Shown: positions 33,620-41,931 of the stretch, piece after piece
Layout: each line of letters opens with the position of its first letter
How positions within the stretch are numbered: position 1 is the first letter of the stretch
From: Janthinobacterium fluminis
GTDB lineage: Bacteria > Pseudomonadota > Gammaproteobacteria > Burkholderiales > Burkholderiaceae_D
DNA length: 64,000 nucleotides
Direction: 5' to 3'
NCBI RefSeq assembly: GCF_028595325.1
Contig: NZ_JAQQXR010000001.1
Coordinates: 682,001-746,000 of the forward strand
Notes under the pieces: generated by a model
Databases searched by the model: none
What the model was told of the DNA's origin: nothing
Seen by the model: the letters and a program-made list of their open reading frames with translations, nothing else
Position numbers and translations under genes: made by a program

Positions 33620-34591
33620 TTAGACGGCCATCGGGGCGGTGAGGGGCGGGTGGTGTTGGTAGCCTTCGAGGCTGAAGTCGCTCGGTTCGATTTTTTCCAG
33701 CCATTCCGGTTGGTATGTGCCGGTTTTGGCATGGTCGGGGATGCGCTCGGAGATGATGAGGCGCGGCGCCGCGTGGGGCGCGCGTGTCAGTTGTTCTCGC
33801 ACCATGTCGATGTGGTTTTCGTAGATGTGGGCGTCGCCGATGAAGTAGGTGAACCAGCGCGGTGTGTAGCCGGTCAGGCGTGCCACCAGGTGCAGCAGCG
33901 CCGCGCCTTCGGCCAGGTTGAACGGTGTGCCCAGGCCGATGTCGTTGCTGCGCACGTAGAGGCACATGGAGATTTCGCGGGTGTTGGCGTTGGGGATGAA
34001 TTGGTAGAGCAGGTGGCAGGCCGGCAGCGCCACGGCGTCCAGGTCGGCCGGGTTCCAGCCGTGGAAGAGGATGCGCCGGCTGCCCGGGTTGTGGATGATG
34101 GTATCCAGGCATTCGCGCAGTTGGTCGACGGCTTTGTATAGTAATACTTTGGCGGCGCCGTTTTCCTGGATGGGGGCGACGACGCGGAAGCCATTTTTTT
34201 CCGCGTCGGCTATTTGCAGCGCTTGGCCGGCGTCCAGCAGTTTGTAGGCCGGCCAGCCGCGCCATTGCACGCCGTACACGGGACCCAGGTCGTCTTCGCC
34301 TTGGCGGTAGGGGTTGGCCAGCCATTGGGCGTTTTCGTTGGCGTTCTGATCCCACACCTTGCAGCCGAGCGCGCGGAATTCGGCGGCGTTGCGCGAGCCG
34401 CGCAGGAAGGCCACCAGTTCGCCGACGACGGATTTGAAGGCGAGTTTTTTCGTCGTCACGGCGGGGAAGCCATCCCTCATGTCGAAGCGCATCATCGCGC
34501 CCGGCACGCTGAGCGTGCGCACGCCGGTGCGGTTGTCTTGCCAGCTGCCGCTGTCGAGCACGGTTTTGATTAGTTCTTGGTATTGCTGCAT
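33620..34591 (-). CDS. thyA: Thymidylate synthase
   Basis: Methylates dUMP to dTMP with methylenetetrahydrofolate, producing the dihydrofolate that FolA recycles. The 323-residue protein is longer than the 264-residue E. coli type because of an insert in the first half; this long form occurs in other bacteria. Conserved parts: [27 protein letters not shown], catalytic Cys in [12 protein letters not shown] (Ala where Pro is usual just before Cys), [14 protein letters not shown] and [12 protein letters not shown]. The start MQQYQELIK has GGAG six bases upstream and beats an ATG four codons earlier. It is divergent from the GGDEF-EAL gene. Confidence 0.95.
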   Translation of the reverse strand: MQQYQELIKTVLDSGSWQDNRTGVRTLSVPGAMMRFDMRDGFPAVTTKKLAFKSVVGELVAFLRGSRNAAEFRALGCKVWDQNANENAQWLANPYRQGEDDLGPVYGVQWRGWPAYKLLDAGQALQIADAEKNGFRVVAPIQENGAAKVLLYKAVDQLRECLDTIIHNPGSRRILFHGWNPADLDAVALPACHLLYQFIPNANTREISMCLYVRSNDIGLGTPFNLAEGAALLHLVARLTGYTPRWFTYFIGDAHIYENHIDMVREQLTRAPHAAPRLIISERIPDHAKTGTYQPEWLEKIEPSDFSLEGYQHHPPLTAPMAV

Positions 34592-34854
34592 GTATTTCTC
34601 CAACGGACGGGGGCAGGGGCCGCGCGCGCTCGCGCGCCAGCCGGGCAGACCGAGATTGTAACGCAGCGCGCCGCCGCCGCGGTAGGCCGGCCCCGGTAGG
34701 TGTTTTCCGCATATTTCTCAAGGATTCGCATGAGCCGGCCACATTTGGCCGCCAGTCTGTGGTAATTTCCGTGTCCGTACAGCAACATACTAAAATGCGC
34801 AACGTCGTCGCTTCCGTCATTTCAGCATGTGTGAGAAGGCAAACAACAATTGAA

Positions 34855-37551
34855 ATGACAAAATCTACATTTTTAAGAAGTAATTTGCGCTTGATTCTGG
34901 TTTGGCCCCTGGTCGGGCTGGCGCTGCTGGCGTCCTTGTGGGCGATCACGCACTTGCAATTGAATGTGGAAAGGGCCGTGGCGCAGAAGCATGCCCTGGC
35001 CAGCGCCGCCTCCCTGTCGCGGGCGTATGCGCAGTCGCTGGTGCGCACGCTGGAGCAGATGGACCAGATGACGATGGAGTTGAAGTACGACTGGGAGCAT
35101 TCGAAGGCGACGCTGAGCCTGGAGGAGTCGCGCAGGAACGGTTTGTATACGGCGCCGCAGTTTGCCATGGTCGCCATTCTCGACCGCAAGGGCCGGCCGG
35201 TGACGGCCACGGTGCCGTTCGAGCGCCTGCCGTCCGGCAGCGCCGAGTATGTGCTCAAACATTGGCGCAGCAATGCCAGCGCCTTGCGCATCGGCGTGGG
35301 CCGCAGCCCAGCCGCCGCGGCGCCGCTGATTAATTTCACGCGCCGGCTGGAGGACCGCAACGGCGAGTTCGACGGCGTGGTGGTGGTGGCCGTCGATCCC
35401 GCCTATCTGTCGCAGTTCTATGACAGTTTCAATTTCGGCCAGCACGGCTTGACGGCGATGCTCAGCGATGACGGCGAGGTGTTCAGCGCGCGCGTCGGCG
35501 CGGCCGTGCTGCCCGTCAGCCGCACGCCCTTCATCGACACGGCCTTCGTCGAGGGCGAAAGCGGGGTGGCGCTGTCGGCCGGGCGCAGCACCTTTGCCGA
35601 CCGCGAGAACCGTTTCGTCGCCTGGCAAGCCTTGAAGGCGTATCCGTTTACGGCCGTGATCGGCCTGGCCGCGTCCGAGGTATTGCGCCCCTACGAGGAG
35701 ACGCGGGCCATCTATATGGTCATCGCCGGCGCCGTCAGCGGCTTGCTGCTGTTATTTACCATCATCGCCAGCGTGCTGTCGGTGCGCCTGGCCTGGCGCC
35801 AGCACCAGAGCGAGGGCGTGCGCAGCGCCTACCGGATGGCGACCGAGGGCACCAGCGACGGTTTCTATATCGTCGCGGCGATCCGCAACCATTGCGGCAC
35901 GATCGAGGATTTCGAGCTGGTCGATTGCAACGAGCCGGGCGCGCATTTCTTCGGGCTGCGCCGCGAGCAGTTGCTGGGGCTGCGCCTGCAGGCGCGCGCG
36001 CAGGAGCCGTATTTCGCCGAGCTGATCGGCATTTACCGGGAGGCCATGGAGACGGGCTGTTCGGATGTCGAGATCGAGCTGCCCGAGAGCAATCCATTCA
36101 ATTTGCGCTGGATACGCCGGCGCCTCGTGCGCAGCGGCGACCGCCTGGCCGTCACCTTGCAGGATATCAGCCGCAGCAAGTCGCACGAGGCCGACTTGCT
36201 GCGCGTGGCCAACGAGGATGGTTTGACGGGCTTGCCGAACCGCCACTGGCTGGGCCGCTTCCTGCCCGAGGCGCTGCGGCAGGCCGGCGCCGCCAACAGC
36301 ATGCTGGCGCTGCTGTTCATCGACCTGGACGGCTTCAAGGCCGTCAACGACACCCGCGGCCACGCCGAGGGCGACGCGGTGCTGTGCGCGGCGGCGCTGC
36401 GGCTGAAGTCGGTGCTGCGCCCCGGCGACCACGTGGTGCGTCTGGGCGGCGACGAGTTTGTCGTGATCCTCGACCCGGTCGACAGCGACGCCCGCGTGGC
36501 CCGGGTCGCCGAGCGCGTCGCCGCGGCCGTCGAAGAACCCTTCCTGCTGGACGGCGAGCGCCACAAGATGGGCGCCTCGATCGGCATCAGCGTCTACCCG
36601 CGCGACGGCGCCGACCCGGCCACCTTGCTGAAGAACGCGGACATCGCGATGTACGCGGTGAAAGTGGCCGGCAAGGGCCACCACCGCTTTTACCAGCCGG
36701 AACTGTTTGAAGTGATACGCCAGCGCCGCGACATCGAGCAAAACCTGGTGGCGGCGCTGGAGGAGGACCAGTTCACCGTGTATTACCAGCCGCGCGTGGA
36801 CGCGCTGACGGGCGAGATGTGCAGCATGGAGGCGCTGGTGCGCTGGATCCACCCCCAGCAGGGCATGGTGCCGCCGCTGGAATTCATTCCCGTGGCCGAG
36901 AGCAGCGGCCTGATCGCGCAACTGGGCGCGCGCGTCATCGACATGGTGTGCCAGCAACTGGCGCAGTGGAAGTCGCTGGGGCTGGAGCTATTGCCCGTGT
37001 CGATCAACGTCTCGGCGCACCAGTTCGGCCGCGGCGACGTCGACCGGGTGCTGGCCGTGGCCCTGGCCCGCTACGGCATCGAGGGGCGCTGGATCGAGGT
37101 GGAGATCACCGAGTCGGCGATGATGGGCGACCAGAACGATGCGTTGGGGCAACTGGCGGCGATCCGCAGCCAGGGCGTGCGCCTGCTCGTCGACGACTTC
37201 GGCACGGGCTATTCCTCGCTGTCGCAGTTGCAGAAGTTCGCCATGGACGGCTTGAAGATCGACCGCGCCTTCACGCTGGAGCTGGGCAAGTCCAAGCAGG
37301 GCGAGGTGTTCATCCGCGCCATCCTGTCGATGGCGCACGCGCTGGGCATGAGCGTGGTCGCGGAGGGCGTGGAGACGGTGCAGCAATTGGAGATACTGCG
37401 TGCGCTGCAATGCAACGAGGTGCAGGGTTACCTGATTTCCCGGCCCGTGCCGGCCGAGCAGATGCTGGAATTGATGCGCAAGCGGTTCTTGATCGACTTG
37501 CCGGAACCGGTGCTGGCGTCATATTGTGCAATTGCCAACATTGCAAAATAA
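34855..37551 (+). CDS. Membrane Cache-PAS-GGDEF-EAL cyclic-di-GMP signalling protein
   Basis: About 898 residues from MTKSTFLRSNLRLILVW (ATGs at 34759 and 34795 are alternatives; no ribosome site settles it). A first helix near residues 10-35 and a second near 300 (VIAGAVSGLLLLFTIIAS) enclose a periplasmic Cache-like sensor. A PAS-like segment is followed by GGDEF with an intact RLGGDEFVVIL active site and EAL with MEALVRWIHPQQG, EITESAMM and DDFGTGYSSLSQLQ. Both catalytic motifs look functional, so it may be bifunctional, with net activity unknown. It is probably monocistronic: a palindrome and a different gene follow. Confidence 0.93.
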   Translation: MTKSTFLRSNLRLILVWPLVGLALLASLWAITHLQLNVERAVAQKHALASAASLSRAYAQSLVRTLEQMDQMTMELKYDWEHSKATLSLEESRRNGLYTAPQFAMVAILDRKGRPVTATVPFERLPSGSAEYVLKHWRSNASALRIGVGRSPAAAAPLINFTRRLEDRNGEFDGVVVVAVDPAYLSQFYDSFNFGQHGLTAMLSDDGEVFSARVGAAVLPVSRTPFIDTAFVEGESGVALSAGRSTFADRENRFVAWQALKAYPFTAVIGLAASEVLRPYEETRAIYMVIAGAVSGLLLLFTIIASVLSVRLAWRQHQSEGVRSAYRMATEGTSDGFYIVAAIRNHCGTIEDFELVDCNEPGAHFFGLRREQLLGLRLQARAQEPYFAELIGIYREAMETGCSDVEIELPESNPFNLRWIRRRLVRSGDRLAVTLQDISRSKSHEADLLRVANEDGLTGLPNRHWLGRFLPEALRQAGAANSMLALLFIDLDGFKAVNDTRGHAEGDAVLCAAALRLKSVLRPGDHVVRLGGDEFVVILDPVDSDARVARVAERVAAAVEEPFLLDGERHKMGASIGISVYPRDGADPATLLKNADIAMYAVKVAGKGHHRFYQPELFEVIRQRRDIEQNLVAALEEDQFTVYYQPRVDALTGEMCSMEALVRWIHPQQGMVPPLEFIPVAESSGLIAQLGARVIDMVCQQLAQWKSLGLELLPVSINVSAHQFGRGDVDRVLAVALARYGIEGRWIEVEITESAMMGDQNDALGQLAAIRSQGVRLLVDDFGTGYSSLSQLQKFAMDGLKIDRAFTLELGKSKQGEVFIRAILSMAHALGMSVVAEGVETVQQLEILRALQCNEVQGYLISRPVPAEQMLELMRKRFLIDLPEPVLASYCAIANIAK

Positions 37552-37554
37552 AAG

Positions 37555-37572
37555 AACGAGCGCTCGCTCGTT
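37555..37572. promoter_or_regulatory. Perfect palindrome before the FadL-type porin gene, candidate TetR-type operator
   Basis: AACGAGCG-CT-CGCTCGTT has exact 8-bp arms with a 2-bp centre. It begins 3 bp after the GGDEF-EAL stop and lies 127 bp upstream of the porin start. The form resembles operators of TetR-type fatty-acid regulators; a stem too tight at its centre and no T-run argue against a terminator. Confidence 0.45.
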
Positions 37573-37698
37573 TGAACGGAATGTTGTATGCTTCAAGTTC
37601 CAGAGCGCCGTCGTTCCGCCGGGCGGATCGAGCGTGCGGTTCTGGCCGTTGAAATGACCGGCGAACGCATGCCACCACATAAAAAAGAGAGACTCATT

Positions 37699-39177
37699 TT
37701 GAAACTTAAATACCTGCCCCTGATCATTGCCGGCGCCCTCGGCGCCATGTCCGCCACGGCACAGGCGTCCGGCTATCGTTTTGGCTCGCAAAGCATCTCC
37801 GCGCAAGGCACGGCTGACGCCAACGCCGCCGAAGCGAACGATGCATCGACGATTTTCTACAACCCGGCCGGCATGTCGCGCCTGGAAGGCACCCAGTTCA
37901 CCGGCGGCGCCACCGTTGTTATTCCGCACTCGACTTTTACGGACAAGGGCTCAAGCCGCTTTAACGTCCCCAAAGTGGGCTTCGTCGGCGGCCCAAGCTA
38001 CGGCACGGCGGCGAAAGACTATGCGCCGAACGCCGTGGTGGCCCCGTCCCTGTACGCGAGCAAGAAAATCAATGATCAATGGAGCGTCGGCGCCGGCTTG
38101 TTCGTGCCTTACGGCGCGAAACTGGACTACGGCAACACCTGGTCCGGCCGCTATGCGCTGACCAGCATCAAGCTGGAATCGGTGGCCTTGAACCCATCCG
38201 TTTCGTTCAAGCTCGACAAACATCATTCCTTCGGCTTCGGCGTCACCGCCGAATTCATGAAGGCGGATCTGGAGCAAGCCGTCGATGTGCCTACTTCGGT
38301 TCGCTTCCTGGGTAAATTCGCGCCGGCCGGCTCCACCGCCTTCCTCACCAACATCGCCAAGACCCAGGGCATGGCTGCCATGCTGGCCGCCCGCACCGCC
38401 TTGGAAGGGGTTGGCGCCGGCAGGAACGGCAACGGCGACGGCCATGCTTCGATGGACGGCAAGGACTGGGGCTTCGGCTTCAACGTCGGTTATCTGTTCC
38501 AGCTCGACGAGGGCACCCGTTTCGGCCTGGCTTACCGTTCGTCGATTTCCCACAAGCTGAAGGGCAGCACGATCTGGGATTTCTCGAACGCCAGCAACAA
38601 CGCGGCGGTCAATAAATTCCTGTCCGACTCCTCGCTGAAGGTGAACTCGGGTTCGCTGGTCGAGCTGCGCACGCCGGAAACCCTGTCGGCCAACGTGTTC
38701 CACCAGATCGACTCGAAATGGGCGGCGATGGCGGACGTGACCTGGACCCGCAACTCGCGTCTGAAAAACCTGGACATCCAGTTCCCGCCGACGACGGAAG
38801 GCGCTGAGCGCATCCGCCAGGAATGGAAAAACACGGTGCGCGTCTCCGTTGGCGGCAACTACCAGTACAACGACAAGGTCATGCTGCGCGGCGGTTTCGC
38901 CTACGACCAGGCGCCAACCCGCAGCCCGGAGCTGACCCACCCGGCGCTGCCGGACAGCGACCGCTACCAGTTCTCGCTGGGCGCGAACTGGAAATTGAGC
39001 GCGAACTCGTCGATCGACCTTGCTTATAGCTACCTGCACTTCAAGGAAGCGAACATCAACTACAGCAACGCCTGCTCGCCGATCATGCGCGATTGCACCG
39101 GCAACGGCGAAACCACCGTTGGCACCTACAAAACCCGTCTGCAATTGTTGGGCGTGGCGTACAACCAGCAGTTCTAA
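37699..39177 (+). CDS. Outer-membrane transport protein, FadL/OmpP1/TodX family
   Basis: A beta-barrel porin for long-chain fatty acids or other hydrophobic compounds. The signal peptide reads KLKYLPLIIAGALGAMSATA with cleavage likely after AQA; the mature protein begins SGYRFGSQSISAQGTADANA followed by NDASTIFYNPAGMSRLEGTQ, the N-terminal hatch signature of FadL. The end is NQQF, with the terminal Phe typical of barrels. I favour a TTG start giving (M)KLKYLPL; an ATG ten codons earlier (MPPHKKERLI) is possible. A terminator follows 36 bp after the stop, and a palindromic operator candidate lies upstream. Confidence 0.92.
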   Translation: MKLKYLPLIIAGALGAMSATAQASGYRFGSQSISAQGTADANAAEANDASTIFYNPAGMSRLEGTQFTGGATVVIPHSTFTDKGSSRFNVPKVGFVGGPSYGTAAKDYAPNAVVAPSLYASKKINDQWSVGAGLFVPYGAKLDYGNTWSGRYALTSIKLESVALNPSVSFKLDKHHSFGFGVTAEFMKADLEQAVDVPTSVRFLGKFAPAGSTAFLTNIAKTQGMAAMLAARTALEGVGAGRNGNGDGHASMDGKDWGFGFNVGYLFQLDEGTRFGLAYRSSISHKLKGSTIWDFSNASNNAAVNKFLSDSSLKVNSGSLVELRTPETLSANVFHQIDSKWAAMADVTWTRNSRLKNLDIQFPPTTEGAERIRQEWKNTVRVSVGGNYQYNDKVMLRGGFAYDQAPTRSPELTHPALPDSDRYQFSLGANWKLSANSSIDLAYSYLHFKEANINYSNACSPIMRDCTGNGETTVGTYKTRLQLLGVAYNQQF

Positions 39178-39213
39178 GGTGCGGCGCGGGCCTGGCCGCG
39201 CTTGCCGTTGCAA

Positions 39214-39237
39214 GGGCGCCCGCGGGCGCCTTTTTTT
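39214..39237 (+). terminator. Rho-independent terminator after the FadL-type gene
   Basis: GGCGCCCGCGGGCGCC is self-complementary and is followed directly by TTTTTTT at 39231-39237. It lies 36 bp downstream of the porin stop codon. Confidence 0.88.
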
Positions 39238-39407
39238 GCATTGTATTCCGCCCTAAATAGCTGGAATGCGATAATTGCATATTTATAAAATCGTTGCGGC
39301 GGAGCCGGGCTGTCGATATTATTCTGAGTCCTGGTTTCCCGGCGTTTCACAGTCCAGGCGCAACCAGGGTTCACCTTTATGCCTGTTTAAGGGACTGCTA
39401 CACTACA

Positions 39408-39731
39408 ATGGATACAAAAGCCGTGGTCTATGGACGCTATTATATTGACGAGGTAGGCAAGACGCACATTCTCGATGGCGATGCCACGGGCGGCGGACAT
39501 CGTTATGGCACCGGCCATCCGGGCAAGAGCGAGTTTCCGCAAACCTGGAGCGATGAAAAAATATTGAATGCCATTTTGGACGTGGCCAACGATTCCGCCT
39601 CCAGCGTCACGCCGGGGCGCGGCGGCCGCAGCGTCATCAAAGGCACGCGCGACGGCATTGATATCACGGTGGTGGTCGAGCCCAGTGACAGGACGGTCAC
39701 GGGATTCCCGACCAATACGCCGAAGAATTGA
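39408..39731 (+). CDS. Stand-alone EndoU-type nuclease toxin domain
   Basis: A 107-residue protein that is almost entirely a bacterial EndoU domain, an RNase module usually found at the C-terminus of CdiA, MafB or Rhs toxins. Visible blocks are THILDGDATGGGHRYGTGHP (two candidate catalytic His), GKSEFPQTWSDEKILNAI (Lys) and the end RTVTGFPTNTPKN. The family usually has Tyr in the last block (TGYPTN); Phe here may reduce activity. There is no signal, delivery or adhesin domain. It starts at MDTKAVVYGRYYID; an in-frame GTG-like extension from 39294 is not protein-like. An immunity-type gene follows after 12 bp. Possibly a relic of a polymorphic toxin or an orphan cassette. Confidence 0.82.
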   Translation: MDTKAVVYGRYYIDEVGKTHILDGDATGGGHRYGTGHPGKSEFPQTWSDEKILNAILDVANDSASSVTPGRGGRSVIKGTRDGIDITVVVEPSDRTVTGFPTNTPKN

Positions 39732-39743
39732 GAGGGAAAGATT

Positions 39744-40040
39744 ATGTCGGATTTCAAGAGAATCGAGTCGATGTTTACCGCGCTACTGCGCATGCTGGAG
39801 GAAATTTTCTCGGCGGCTGAAATTGCCGAGGTGCGCGAGTTTCTCGACGCCGGCGAGTACGGGCTGGCGCTGGACACCCTGGTGGATATCGTCGTCGAGG
39901 AAGGCAAGCGGGTCGATGACGACGTCGCTTTGCGCGTGAGGATGTTGGCGACGGCGATGCGGCTGGAACCCGAGGCCTATGTGTCCCGGCTGGCCGTGCA
40001 GCGCGAAGACGTGAAAGTGCTGACGCCGCGCATGTTTTAA
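39744..40040 (+). CDS. MafI-like immunity protein
   Basis: A 98-residue acidic, mostly helical protein (FTALLRMLEEIFSAAEIAEV, LDTLVDIVVEEGKRVDDDVA) starting after a GAGGGAAAG ribosome site. It resembles, from memory, MafI immunity proteins that neutralise EndoU-type MafB toxins in Neisseria. The position 12 bp after the EndoU gene supports the pairing. Binding is inferred. Confidence 0.75.
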   Translation: MSDFKRIESMFTALLRMLEEIFSAAEIAEVREFLDAGEYGLALDTLVDIVVEEGKRVDDDVALRVRMLATAMRLEPEAYVSRLAVQREDVKVLTPRMF

Positions 40041-40088
40041 TACCCCGGTCGGATGGCGCGACGCCGATCCGACCCGCGAAAGCGCGCT

Positions 40089-40754
40089 CTACAGCGTGGC
40101 GGCGGCCAGTTTTGCGCCGAAGCCGATAAACAGCGCGCCTACGCCGCCCGACATGCCGGCCGACAGGCGCCGGCGCCGGCGAAACGCCGCAGCCAGCCGC
40201 ACGCCGATGAAGATGAGCGCCGTCAGGTAGGTGAAGCTGATGAGCTCGCAGACGATGCCCAGCAGGCCGAACGACAGCATCGGCGTGGCGAATTGCGGGT
40301 CGACGAATTGAATAAAGAAGGAAATGAAGAACAGGATCGCCTTCGGATTCATCAGGCTGATGAGCAGGGCCTTGCGGAAGGGCTTGCTTTCGCGCAGCTC
40401 TTGCGGGGCCGCCGCGCGGGCCTCAGGCCCGGCGCGCAGCGAACGCCAGCAGCCCAGCAGCATCTGCAAGCCTATCCAGCCCAGGTAGGCGGCGCCTATG
40501 TATTTCACCAGATAGAACAGCATCGGGCTGGCCTTGAGCAGCGAAGCGACACCGCAGGCCGACAAGACCATCAGCACGAAATCGCCCAAAAAGACGCCGC
40601 AGGCGCCGCGATAGCCCTCGCGCACCCCGCGCTGCGCCGCCACGCTGAGCACATACATCGAATTCGGACCCGGCAGCAGGACGATAAAGATGGTGCCGAA
40701 TAAAAAAGTCCAGAAGTCGGTAATGCCGAAATTGGCGTACATCAGCGCGTTCAT
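40089..40754 (-). CDS. leuE: LysE/RhtB-family exporter, LeuE-like (leucine efflux)
   Basis: A 221-residue inner-membrane exporter with about six helices. The start is MNALMYANFGITDFWTFLFG with CGGAG upstream. IFIVLLPGPNSMYVL, GACGVFLGDFVLM, LVKYIGAAYLGWIGLQ, LISLMNPKAILFFISFFIQF and FIGFGAKLA follow E. coli LeuE closely as I recall it, better than RhtA/B or ArgO. The function is probably export of leucine or related amino acids. It converges with the MafI-like gene (49-bp gap) and no regulator is adjacent. Confidence 0.85.
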   Translation of the reverse strand: MNALMYANFGITDFWTFLFGTIFIVLLPGPNSMYVLSVAAQRGVREGYRGACGVFLGDFVLMVLSACGVASLLKASPMLFYLVKYIGAAYLGWIGLQMLLGCWRSLRAGPEARAAAPQELRESKPFRKALLISLMNPKAILFFISFFIQFVDPQFATPMLSFGLLGIVCELISFTYLTALIFIGVRLAAAFRRRRRLSAGMSGGVGALFIGFGAKLAAATL

Positions 40755-40897
40755 GGGTGAACTCCGGTAGCAAGATGATAGTGACCAAGCATCATAACAG
40801 GAGTCGCGGAAACGGTTTTACGGCTGCGGGGAGACAACGCTTGCATGAAAGCAATTTCGGCGCATAATAAGCGTCAGCAACGATGAAGGGGAAGCCC

Positions 40898-41113
40898 ATG
40901 CTGAAATTTGATTTCTCGGTACAGACGCGCTACGGCCAGAAAATCGACAGCATCCTGATTGCCGGGCGCGACCAGGCCGACGCCGAGCGCAAGCTGATGC
41001 AGATGTACCGCCTCTGCACGGTGATGCGCTGCGTCACCAAAAACACCGACGAAAAGCTGTGGCAGGCGACATCGGTGGAGGATATCTTGACCTTGATTTC
41101 CAAGGACAGCTGA
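40898..41113 (+). CDS. Small conserved-looking protein (71 aa), unknown function
   Basis: Starts MLKFDFSVQTRYGQKIDSIL with GAAGGGGA eight bases upstream; an ATG five codons earlier is possible. It has an alternating strand-like pattern, one CTVMRC pair of cysteines and no domain recognised. The gene is short but has ordinary composition, unlike the Arg/Ala-rich shadows around it. It converges with the ParA gene. Confidence 0.6.
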   Translation: MLKFDFSVQTRYGQKIDSILIAGRDQADAERKLMQMYRLCTVMRCVTKNTDEKLWQATSVEDILTLISKDS

Positions 41114-41134
41114 TGCCGCCGCCCTTACGCCGGC

Positions 41135-41902
41135 TCAGACGATAAAGCCATCGGCTAACAATTCATCCAGCAAGGCATCGTAATCCTGCGCGCCACGGCT
41201 GCTGGGCGCGTGCTGGAACACCGTCATGCTGTGCGCCGGACTCTCGGCCAGGCTGACATTCTCGGCAATGCGCGTGCGGCACACTTCGGCGCCACATTTC
41301 TCGTCTAGCATCTGATGCACTTCCCAGGCCATGCGCCGGCGCGTGTCGAAGCGCGTCATCAGATAGCGCCGCGGCACCCTGCGCTTCAACACCACCTCCA
41401 GCGCCTTCAAGGTTTTTTCCGTTTGCAGCGCCGCCCGCGCCGACAGATGATCTGCCGACACGGGAATAATCACGCCGTGGCTGGCGAAGATCGCGTTCAG
41501 CACCAGCACCCCGATCAGCGGACTGCAATCAATTAGCACCGGGTAAGCCTCGTCGGCGAAGCGCTCGGCGCGCAAAGCCGTGTTCAGGCGGTTGACGACG
41601 TTATACCCCTTGCCGAACAGCGTGTCGACCTTGGACAGCTCGAGGTGGGCGGGGATGATGCTGCCGCCGTTGTTGGTGCTGACGATCAGCTCGCGCAGCG
41701 GGCGGTTGCGCTGGAACAGCGACAGCACCGTGGCGTCGCCGTCGGCCGCGTGCACGCCGCTGATCGCGCTGAACTGGGCTTGCGGGTCGAGGTCGATGCA
41801 GTAGGGATTGCGCCCGCGCCTGGCGAGCGCGGCGGTGAGATTGACGGCGGTGGTGGTTTTGCCCACACCGCCCTTCTGGTTGAAGATGGTGATGATGCTC
41901 AA
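41135..41902 (-). CDS. ParA/MinD-family ATPase (orphan)
   Basis: A 255-residue deviant Walker-A ATPase: IITIFNQKGGVGKTTTAVNL, CIDLDPQAQFSAI, and VLIDCSPLIGVLVLNAI. No ATG precedes the conserved start; a TTG at 41902-41900 has GGAAGGAG six bases upstream and fits exactly, so I use TTG. No parB or parS is adjacent, and the chromosome-type pair is not in this window. Orphan ParA proteins position other cargo such as protein clusters or secretion machines. It is the last gene of the minus-strand run and follows the aminotransferase gene after 29 bp. Confidence 0.85.
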   Translation of the reverse strand: MSIITIFNQKGGVGKTTTAVNLTAALARRGRNPYCIDLDPQAQFSAISGVHAADGDATVLSLFQRNRPLRELIVSTNNGGSIIPAHLELSKVDTLFGKGYNVVNRLNTALRAERFADEAYPVLIDCSPLIGVLVLNAIFASHGVIIPVSADHLSARAALQTEKTLKALEVVLKRRVPRRYLMTRFDTRRRMAWEVHQMLDEKCGAEVCRTRIAENVSLAESPAHSMTVFQHAPSSRGAQDYDALLDELLADGFIV

Positions 41903-41931
41903 GCTTGTCTCCTTCCAAGGGCGCAGCTGAG

